In this document: positions 56,297 through 64,000 of the stretch, piece by piece
How positions within the stretch are numbered: the stretch's first letter is position 1
How the letters are laid out: every line of letters begins with the position of its first letter
NCBI GenBank assembly: GCA_025175895.1
Contig: CM046008.1
Span: 23,143,255 to 23,207,254 of the forward strand
Direction of reading: 5' to 3'
DNA length: 64,000 nucleotides
From: Wurfbainia villosa
Lineage: Eukaryota > Streptophyta > Magnoliopsida > Zingiberales > Zingiberaceae
Program-made: the position numbers and the translations under genes
Notes under the pieces: model-generated
Seen by the model: only the letters and a program-made list of their open reading frames with translations
The model's database searches: none
What the model was told of the DNA's origin: nothing

Positions 56297-57179
56297 TCGG
56301 ATACAAAAACCACGAAAGAGACTCGAGATAGAGGGACACTCCCCCTCTTCTCGTTACGATAAAACCAAAATAAAAAGAAGTACAGAATTGAATTAAACTT
56401 AGATTATACCGACGACTCGTAGATGGAAAGATGAAACCCTAGTCGTCGTGTCTGCAGAGCTTCGTCGTAGGAATGTTGGAGACTCGTAGCGTACCGGAAG
56501 CACTTGGAAGCTTTTTAATTGATGAAAAACCCTAAGACAAGCCCTCCTTTTATAGCCTTTGAGTCCCTCATCGAATGGGTCTTCAACCAATCACAAATGG
56601 ACACAAAACCTCCTTGAAATGGGGTGATAAGCCTTGACTCCTCGAAGCTGATCATTGACCATCAGTCGACTGATGGCCATCATCAGTCGACTGATGGTAG
56701 CATCAGTCGAGTGCTGACAGTAGATAAACGATGACCGATGATGGGCAATGAGTCCTCCAAGCGCGGATCGATGTTAGCTGCAAGGCAAAGTTAGCTCAAA
56801 GAAAACATTATTTCGATGGCCTTCGACCGTCCGATCTCGACCTAGACCATTGATGGGATGTCTTTGGTCGGATCTACGCTTAAGACCATCCCCGTAAGGA
56901 GGATACGACCTCACTTACGCTCGCACACACGAGCTTACCTCGATACTTACCATGTCGTTTTTGCTTCCGGCCTTCCACTCGATTCCTTCGGCTCCCTCCG
57001 AAGTCACTCGAGTGTCACCCGACCACCGCGGCTTCCTCCGGGTGTCGCTAGCCTTCAGCTTCAGCTTTAGCACTTTTCTGCACACTCGATTCAGCTCGTG
57101 AGATAATGATATATCCTTGACTTTGCATCTTTTGCCATAATCAAAATACAGGTTCGACTTAGGTGCCCCTGCACCAACA
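56297..57179 (-). repeat. SIRE-2 LTR, truncated at the copia D junction
   Basis: Minus-strand LTR starting TGTTGGTGCAGGGGC at 57179 and losing its last roughly 220 bp at 56297. It begins directly within the SIRE gag frame (after ARIQDIIN), so it probably marks a second SIRE insertion in SIRE-1 gag. CAGTCGACTG motifs lie at 56655-56712 and the TATA region near 56553. Confidence 0.8.
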
Positions 57180-57625
57180 TTGATAATGTCCTGAATGCGA
57201 GCATGTAGTTGCGTTGCCGTCTCACATTCCTGCTTTTTTAGGTTATACAATTTATTAAGTAGTAAGTCACGCTTACTTACCTTCGCGTCGTTAGTCCCTT
57301 CGTGTAGTTCTATGAGTTTTGTCCACATTTTTTTTGCGCTGATGAAGGGTCCGATGCGGTTGAGCTCTTCCTTAGACAAACCGCATTGCAATATTTGGGT
57401 TGCTCTTGCATCGACTTCGATTTGCCTCTTGGTTGCATTGGTCCACTTGTTGAAATCCAAGGGCTCACCTTGATCATTGGTGGGTAGAGCAAAGCCAGTT
57501 TGGATGATTATCCAAGACTCGACTTGTGTTTTTAGAAAACACTCCATCCGACCTTTCCAGTAACGGAAATCATCTCCGCTAAAGAACGGAGGTCGGGTGG
57601 TGTTGTACCCCTTAATGTGGGCCAT
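57180..57625 (-). pseudogene. SIRE-1 gag N-terminal part, cut by a SIRE LTR
   Basis: Gag from Met at 57625 (MAHIKGYNTTRPPFFSGDDF): YWKGRMECFLKTQVESW, CGLSKEELNRIGPFISAKKM and LLLNKLYNLKKQECETATQL. This is the conserved capsid region of SIRE-type gag. The sequence ends at QDIIN, where the LTR starts; the open frame continues through LTR sequence to 56915, but that part is not gag. A longer upstream start at 57676 adds a hydrophobic stretch and is less likely. Confidence 0.85.
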
Positions 57626-58095
57626 AAAGAAAAACTTGCACACACAAAACAAAAAAAACACAAAAAAACTTGCCAAGACTCGAGTCTTGGATTAGTGGTG
57701 CAGGAAATAAAAACAACAAACGAGAAATAGAAAGTTAAACAAAGAGATAAGAAACTAAACAAAAAGTAAGTACTCACAACCTTCGATGTCCCCGAAAGGG
57801 TACTAAACATCAATTTCTGGGGATGAAAACAGCTTGTTATGGGGGAAAACCCCAATAAGAAGTGTAGATCTCTCAGAGAGCTTCAATTTGGTGGGTAGAA
57901 CGTTTTGTGAGTCCACTTGTAGCAAAAGTTATGCTCGTTTGATCGTGAGGTACTCCGAAGGCGATTAGTACTTGCAAAAACACAACCAAAAACTATGTAC
58001 CAAGACTTGGATTAGTAGTGTGGGAGAAATCTTAAAATGATAAATACGAAAAGAAAAATACTCGACCGGTGGTTGCACTAAATCTGAGCGCCCCC
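57626..58095 (-). other. SIRE-1 leader
   Basis: Non-coding sequence between primer site and gag on the minus strand. No gene is seen; the phrase TAGTGGTGCAGGAAATAAAA near 57690 is diverged-repeated as TAGTAGTGTGGGAGAAAT near 58013. Confidence 0.55.
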
Positions 58096-58108
58096 GGCTC
58101 TGATACCA
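58096..58108 (-). other. Primer binding site, initiator Met tRNA type (SIRE-1)
   Basis: The minus strand reads TGGTATCAGAGCC, two bases inside the LTR end at 58111. Confidence 0.9.
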
Positions 58109-58110
58109 AT

Positions 58111-59177
58111 TGTTGGATCGAGCGGATCGCTAGAGGGGGGTGAATAGCGATAAAACCCTTTTTCAAAATCGTTCGTTGAGACACGAGTAAACACAACGGA
58201 AAGTAAATCTAAAATAGAAGGGACAATGGGTTTTTTACTTGGTTCGTAGCCTATGGCTACTACTCCAAGGCCTTAGTGGTCCTTGACCACGCACGGAGGA
58301 CAAAACACTAAACGAACTCCTCCTCGTTGGAGGTAGGAGTTAAACGAATACAAAACTCAAGAAGGACTCAAGGTAGAGAGACACTCCCCTTCTCCTTGAT
58401 ACGATTTAAAACTCGAAATAAAAAGAATAACTTATACAAATTACAACTTATACAGATGACTTTTGAAGACTTGAATCTTGGAGCTTGAGTCGTCGTCTCG
58501 GCAGCGCTTCGTCGTAGAGATGTAGGAGACTCGTAGCGTATCAGAAGCACTTGGAAGTTTATGAATTGATGCAAAACCCTAGGACAAGCCCTCCTTTTAT
58601 AGCCTTTGAGCCCTTCATCGAATGAGTCTTTAACCAATCACAAATGGGCATAAAGCTCCTTAGAATGAGGTGATAACCATCATCGATCGAATGATGGCGA
58701 CATCGATCGAGTGATCGATCATGAGCGATCGGCGGCCGATGATCGATGGATGACAATGAGTGCTCCAAGTGCAATGATCGATGCTTGCTTCAAGTCAAAG
58801 TTAACTCAACAAAAACATAATTTCGACGGTCGCCGACCGTCCAATCTCGACCTAGATCATCCATGGGATATCTTTGGTCGGATCTACGGTTAAGACCATC
58901 CCCGTAAGGAGGATACGACCTCACTTACGCTCACACACACGAGCTTATCTCGATACTTACTTTGTAGCTTTCGCTTCCGGCCTTCCACTCGATTCCTTCG
59001 GCTCCCTCCGAAGTCACTCGAGTGTCGCCCGACCACCGTGGCTTCCTCCGAGTGTCGCTAGCCTTCAGCTCCAGCTTTAGGACTTTTTTGCACACTCGAT
59101 TCAGCTCATGAGATATCGATGTAATCTTTACCATAATCAAAACACAGGTTCGATCATCTTGTGCCCCTGCACCAACA
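58111..59177 (-). repeat. SIRE-1 5' LTR, 1067 bp
   Basis: In plus coordinates TGTTGGATCGAGCGG to GCCCCTGCACCAACA. It matches 48320-49438. In place of the GTCGAC motif cluster it carries ATCGAT/TCGATCGA forms at 58680-58770. TATA box on the minus strand near 58600. Confidence 0.88.
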
Positions 59178-60164
59178 TGTTTTATATATGCCTGTGAGAT
59201 ATTGCATTTGATTGAGCTATGATTGCTACATATTCTTGTACATATGTTACATGCCATTTGCATATTCTATACTGCTGTGTGTTGAGCATGATGTATGTGT
59301 TAGTTCAGACTGTTGTATGCATTTGATTAGCATCATGTCATAATATAGGATGGATCGGGTTGTTATTACATGTGATTATATACTGTTCATATGACTAAGT
59401 GTTGGTCAGGTGTGGTATTGACATTGTATGTTATACGGGTTATGTTACTGTATATTTGTTCAGGATGATATATGTCGTGTTGCCACAGACTTTCAGGTAC
59501 GTAGGTACTTTACATTATATTCAGTTGATCAATTTAGTATATGCATTGATTATGTCTATACTGGTAGTTATTTGTTATTAGATTTATGACTGTAGATCTG
59601 TTGGACTCCATCTGTATACTTGTATATCTCCACATGTATACTTGTAGATCTCCATATCCTTATATGTTGTTCATGCACTTCCTTCATATTACTGCTGAGT
59701 TTTATAATCACCACCACAGACCCTGAGTTTTCTTGTTGCACAAGTCACATGTAGAAGATTCCTTGGATGTTCAGAGCTCCACCAGCTGATCCCATCTCAC
59801 ACCGAATGGCTAGATGTGATTTTCATATTGTTTTATTCTTGTGGATTGTTGTTTTGGGATTTTATCCTATATCATTTCCGTATTTGTGGTATACGGATAT
59901 GTTGTATGTATTTGGCCTTTGATGTGGTTTTTGTTTAGATGTGGTTTCTATTATGATTTTTGTTGTGTCAAAGTCACTCCGGAGTGCGTAATTGAGTCGT
60001 TGTATCTTTATTATTTGTTGGGGTATTTCCGCTGTGATTTATGGTTATATACATATATATGTTATGTGGTTATGGTCGAAAGGCCTTGTATCAACATGAT
60101 ATTATATCACGTACAGGGGAGATGCTGTCCGTTTTTCGGCTCGTTATACTCTCGGGGTGTGACA
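59178..60164 (+). repeat. Tekay-3 LTR, last segment
   Basis: Resumes after the SIRE insertion and ends GGGGTGTGACA. The part 59715-59815 is the reverse complement of 39545-39645 of Tekay-2 (GACCCTGAGTTT, CTCCACCAGCTGATCC). No gene; the 139-codon frame at 59841-60260 crosses the LTR end and is a chance frame. Confidence 0.82.
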
Positions 60165-60171
60165 ATTTTAT

Positions 60172-60189
60172 TGATATCAGACTCTAGGT
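60172..60189 (+). other. Decayed initiator Met primer site (Tekay-3)
   Basis: TTGATATCAGACTCTAGG differs at three positions from the Tekay-2 site TTGGTATCAGAGCCCTAGG in the corresponding place. Confidence 0.7.
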
Positions 60190-62653
60190 TTGGAAGTCCA
60201 CTTTCGGATTTTATATCATTCGGATATCGAGTTTTGTTTTACTCGGGTTTGGTTTTGTAAGTTCTGGGATCTAGCTGTAGTAGGACATCTCTGAGCTACA
60301 AGGGTTAAGGTATGTTAATTGTTATCACATATCCTTCTTGTTGGCTATGCATCTAATTGTTTATAACAGGGAATGACATGTAGTGTGTTAGTCACTATTC
60401 ATAACCGTGGTTTGAGTTGACCACCGAAACGACGTGTTGAATCTATGAATCTTGGACCCGCTATCTAAAAAAAGGTAAATTACCTTTGAGAGCCGACTGA
60501 TACCTAGTTGAAAAGTAGTGGTCAGGTAGTCACATTTCTTGTGGAGATCAAAGATTACAGTCTTAGGAATTTTCACTAACTAAGCTAGTCAAATCATTAC
60601 CTATTGGGTAATGGACTAGGCGTGTATACTATTTTTGATACATAGCGGAGGATTAGTTTATGGTGTTTTATAGGGATTTTGATCCTTGAGTTGTTCGTGC
60701 AGGATTGTATAACTTTGAAGGTACTTTTAAGTACTTAAATCGTGTTATACAGAGAAAGTGGAGTTAGTTGCATACCATTATCAGGATCAAGCAGATACTT
60801 GGTGGAAGAGGTAGGAAATAACCTTCAGAAAATAACACCACACTTGGTCACGGTGTAGTGATGTTGTGAGAGAGTATTTCCCCACGTCATCTTCTTTGAC
60901 TCATTATCAGGGAATTCTTGAGCTTTAAGTAGGGTGATCATTTGGTAATGGGAGTACCATGTAGAGTCGTTAGACTTGCGAATGTTACGACCACCTAATA
61001 GCTCAATAATGTGATTGGGTTGGTTTCGGCCACCCACGGTTTATTGGCTTACATTTTGATTAGGATGTTTGGATCTCCTACCAGATCCTATCGGAAAGTA
61101 TTAGACCGAGTCATATGTATAGAAATGACTCCGTAGCAAGTGTTTTAAGAGTTGGAGATTTGATAAGCCGACATTGCAAGTCAAATTATTGGAATCAGAA
61201 GTCTTCGAATGTTGGACAAAAGGAGAAAGATCGGAGTCATGGGTCATGAGCTACTTTTCGATCATAGAAGACCAATCGCAGATTGTCAAAACCTTCTCAT
61301 GTTGTCAGCGAAATCAGAAGAAAGACTTCGAGGGAATTATGTGCGTATAATGCGCGTCACAACGACACGCAAAGTCAGATTATCCAGTTGGATCAATCTA
61401 TCTATTTCTACTATAAGCAGCCAGTATCTGCGAGGAGAGTATGTACTTTGGAGACTCAGTTGAAGACCATCGATGTTGCTTTCAGGGGGGATGATCTACA
61501 ATCTCAACAGCGAAGATCATCACAGAAGATTGGGTTAACACATCAGCAACGATTTACTACCTCAGACACAGTTAGAGCTCTTTGATACTTCCATCCAGGA
61601 GAAGCAATACACTCAGTAGTATCAGCAGAAGACATCTTGGAAGACTCAGACAGACAACAACAACTGTTACCTCCCCAGACGCAACTATACTTTTGCAGAG
61701 TTGGAGCGTGCTACGATTTTGGCAGTTGCTCAGTATTTTATAGTCGGTGGTGTATTCTTTGTCAGTACAACAGTGGTTACCACCTCCATTGCAGTCATTG
61801 TGGGTTGTATCTCAGATTCAATAGTTGATTTCAGTTCCTCCATGGTAGTCTTTTGCACGTACATGAGCTCAGCCATCAAGAACAGATGTTAGGCGAGTTT
61901 ACATGATTACTCGAGAAGTGGTATAGAAGACCGAAGAATTGGTCATTCGAGCTGTTACTTTAGGTTACCCTATTTGTGGATATATCGAGAGATACTGGTA
62001 GTTACAGGTAGCTAGGTCTAGAACATTCTTAGATAGGATTAGAAGGGTTCTTATACATCGACTTGTGGGTTGGTGATTTTTTTCTCTACAATCTAGTGAG
62101 ATGTTGATCAACAACCAAGAAGTCAAGGAATACCCTTATTTGCTAGACATACCTCTACTATAGACATACCCTTACAGATAGTTAAATTGTTGGAATGTTG
62201 GTATACTAGGTCTCTCGGATGTGCATATAATATGAGAGTATTCGAATGTAGATTCGGATGAACTCCTAGGCTTGCCACTGCATAGGCTGGTGGAGTAGGC
62301 GATTGGAGTGACTTCGGGAATAGTTCTGATATTGAAGACCTCATACCGAGAGATAATTTTATTGGTATCAGTGTTGCTAAACACTATGGTAATTGGAGGA
62401 ATGTAAGTTGTGATTATCAGAGGTATCAGATGAGAGATTTATCTATCTCAGTGTTTCTTATTGAGAAGATTCGAAACTCTTTGTTAAGAGAGAGATGAAC
62501 CTTTGAGGTTATGCATCGATTATCGATGATGGAATGCAGTAGTTGTTGATGATGAATATCCTTTATTGTTGATAGATGATCTATTTAGATCAGCTAAAGG
62601 ATACCTGTGTACACTCTAGAGTTGATTTATGATTAGTGTGTTGATATTGTAGT
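60190..62653 (+). pseudogene. Tekay-3 gag, protease and reverse transcriptase start, heavily decayed
   Basis: Matches Tekay-1 internal sequence in reverse over 61500-62640. Reverse transcriptase is recognisable at 62499-62600 as LRLCIDYR, a stop, then DDEYPLLLIDDLFRSAKGYL, corresponding to the CIDYR and YPLPRIDDLFDQLKG region of chromoviruses. The gag tail near 61497-61580 is Gln/Arg-rich (QSQQRRSSQKIGLTHQQ). No frame is longer than 100 codons. It ends where an LTR begins at 62654. Confidence 0.7.
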
Positions 62654-62822
62654 TGTTAGTATGAGCCCTTAGTGCCAATTATGAGATGATTGATGAGGGA
62701 AACTTTTGTATTATATTCTTGCATTAATAAAGGCAAAGATTTATTATTATATTTCTTTATGCGTGTGCCAGCTAAATAAATATAATAATGCCCATGAATA
62801 GTAGGTTGTTATCTACAGTAGG
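62654..62822 (+). repeat. Copia-B-related LTR start, 169 bp fragment
   Basis: Begins TGTTAGTATGAGCCC and shows the copia B LTR start layout (TTTATTATTATATTT, CTAAATAAATATAATAATG, GAATAGTAGGTTGTTATC) at low similarity. It is a related but distinct family. It breaks off at about 62822 into copia A LTR sequence. Confidence 0.65.
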
Positions 62823-63486
62823 GTGCCGGCCAAAACCCTAGGAAGAAGAGAAAGCCTTGCCGCCCAAGGATTCTCCAAACCCTAGCCACCCAATGCCTCT
62901 CCAAGCCCTAGACGCCCAAACCCTAATCTCTCTTCCATGTTGTTGCCGCCCACCCCTTAAGCCTCCTTTTAAAGACCTAGGCTTAAGTCTCCTTTTAATC
63001 TCCACCGTCGGTTCTAGGGATTTAATCTCAACCGTCGGATCTAGAGATTTAATCTCAATTGTCGGATCTAGAGATTTAATCTCCACCGTCGGATCTAAAG
63101 ATTTAATCTCCGCCGTCGGATCTAGAGATTTAATCTCCACCGTCGGATCTAGAGTTTCATTTTCCATCATCGGATCTAGGCTCCATGAGGGTTTTAATTG
63201 GCTACAATAGGGACCATGAGGAGGAGTTGGATCTTGGCCACCCAATGGATCAAGCCCACATAAAGTCCGATCCATTAATGATAATCCATTCCACTGGAGA
63301 ATTATCATTGATCTACCTCACCAACCCCATAAATTAATATGGGCTCCATATATTATTTGTATAAATGTTTGCCCGTGTTTAAGATCTCGAATGTCCGTCA
63401 ATTAATTAATTTACTAACAATTAATTAATCCACATCTAACTCCATGAGTAGTACCACTCAACCTTATCATCATGCCGAACCAAGTC
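62823..63486 (-). repeat. Copia A LTR fragment
   Basis: Same direction and order as 2930-3490 of the copia A LTR (GCCGCCCAC, the 27 bp repeats, GGATCTTGGCCACCCAATGG, AGTAGTACCACTCAACCTT). It carries the expanded 27 bp array. The 156-codon minus-strand frame over it is a repeat by-product. Confidence 0.82.
62994..63181. repeat. 27 bp minisatellite, seven units
   Basis: Units TTTAATCTCCACCGTCGGAT+CTAGAGA start at 62994, 63021, 63048, 63075, 63102, 63129 and 63156 (last degenerate). The copia A LTR at 3102-3209 has three to four units. The minus strand reads SLDPTVEIK repeated because 27 is divisible by three. Confidence 0.92.
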
Positions 63487-64000
63487 CACTGCTCCTGTAG
63501 TCATTGCCCAATAACCTTATCATCTAACTCCATGTTTAAGATCTCGATGTCCTGATCAGTCGACTACTCCTGTAGCCGTTGCCCAATAACGACTTCTTCC
63601 ACGTTGGATTTCATCCAATGACTCCCACATCAGTCGACTGATCATCCCATTAGTCGACTGATGGAGCTATCAGTCGAGTGTCATAAGCGAGCACTCGACT
63701 GATCAACATTCTATGCCCGAAACCCTCGTGACCAGTCAACTGATGCCATCATCAGTCGACTGGTGTCATCATCAGTCGACTAATGACACAGGAACCAGAC
63801 TCGAACACTAGTTGAGTCACAGTCGACTTGGAGCAGTAGACTGCCATGACATGGCAGTCGACTGATGCCGGGTAAACCTCAAACTTTACATCTGTTTGAG
63901 CATCCGACGGTCGGGTAAACCACAACCCTTGCGGTCGAGCCTCCGACACTTATCCATTCGGCCAAGTTCACCTAATGATTTACTTACATTTCACTCATTC
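63487..64000 (-). repeat. SIRE-type LTR fragment with CAGTCGACTG motifs
   Basis: Reverse complement of the 29636-29960 region of the SIRE LTR (CAGTCGACT, TCCTGTAGCCGTTGCCCAAT, TTGGATTTCATCCAATGA), with at least eight GTCGACT motifs between 63548 and 63870. It continues past the window edge. Confidence 0.75.

Larger units (their letters stand above)
48320..59177 (-). mobile_element. SIRE-1: gag-only SIRE-type element with nested insertions
   Basis: Minus-strand element: 5' LTR (59177-58111), iMet primer site (58108-58096), leader, gag start (57625-57180), a second SIRE LTR (57179-56297), copia D (56296-51209), a gag-tail frame (51163-50771), a non-coding stretch, polypurine tract (49450-49439) and 3' LTR (49438-48320). 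Flanks TATTT and TGTTT could be a target duplication with one mismatch. No protease, integrase or reverse transcriptase of SIRE type is present, so it is a non-autonomous derivative. Confidence 0.78.
43999..62653 (+). mobile_element. Tekay-3: 5' LTR (broken twice) and partial internal region, plus strand
   Basis: The LTR starts about 43999 (TATAAGATAC, decayed TG start) and ends GTGTGACA at 60164. It is interrupted by a copia B solo LTR at 44741 and a SIRE element at 48320. The primer site is at 60172 and decayed gag, protease and reverse transcriptase remnants follow to about 62653, where another LTR begins. LTR segments in order: 43999-44740, 46586-48319 and 59178-60164, together about 3.5 kb. 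Confidence 0.82.

Noticed and set aside
56915..57676. 253-codon frame as one protein
   Set aside because: Only 57625-57180 is SIRE gag; the remainder is LTR sequence read through.
59841..60260. 139-codon hydrophobic frame as a membrane protein
   Set aside because: It crosses the Tekay-3 LTR end and primer site; aromatic-rich translation of T-rich DNA.
62838..63308. 156-codon minus-strand frame with SLDPTVEIK repeats as a repeat protein
   Set aside because: It is the translation of a 27 bp minisatellite in an LTR fragment; unit number differs between copies and there is no gene context.

Overview
The window is nuclear DNA of a flowering plant and consists almost entirely of nested transposable elements. 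No intact host gene, tRNA, rRNA or CRISPR array is visible. The plant origin rests on initiator-Met and Asp type primer binding sites, copia/SIRE, Tekay (Del) and Athila type elements, a plant CACTA element and an intron-containing fragment of a transportin-1 (importin beta-2) gene. The species or order cannot be fixed from this sequence. No novel multi-gene system is evident; the interest lies in the nesting, the recombinant elements and the gene fragment. Family names (copia A, B, D; Tekay-1, -2, -3; SIRE-1, -2) are labels used only here.

Left part (1-26064): a minus-strand CACTA element is the oldest recognisable layer. Its TNP2 transposase starts at 26064 and is cut at 24918 by an 11.25 kb Tekay chromovirus (13667-24917, minus). 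TNP2 resumes at 13666 and runs into DUF4218. It is followed by a second gene with Transposase_24-like, DUF8039-like and Ulp1-like protease exons (12775-9777). The Ulp1 end is cut by a pol-less Athila-type element (4685-9776, plus). That element's 5' LTR was broken by a copia A LTR in plus orientation (4106-4684), into which a second, minus-strand copia A (1-4105) inserted. The Tekay 3' LTR carries a copia B solo LTR (15465-17273) with target duplication ATATG.

Middle (26065-38980): upstream of TNP2, in the same orientation, lie four exons of a transportin-1 pseudogene (28118-27278) and a GC-rich exon-like block (28684-28870). Then comes a SIRE-type LTR (29040-30271 plus 38773-38975) split by a complete copia B element (30272-38772, target duplication TTTAG). 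Its gag-pol is decayed and its 5' LTR has lost 559 bp.

Right part (38981-64000): two divergent Tekay copies (minus 38981-42504; plus 43999-62653) flank a 1.5 kb SIRE internal fragment. The plus copy's 5' LTR is broken twice: by a copia B solo LTR (44741-46580, target duplication CGAAT) and by a gag-only SIRE element (48320-59177, minus). Inside the SIRE element sits the youngest feature, copia D (51209-56038). Its two 405 bp LTRs differ at one base, and it is followed by a second partial copy in tandem (56039-56296). The end of the window (62654-64000) is a chain of LTR fragments from three families.

Nearly all reading frames are retroelement or transposase remnants with stops and frameshifts. 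The longest open frame is copia D gag-protease-integrase (51613-53502).
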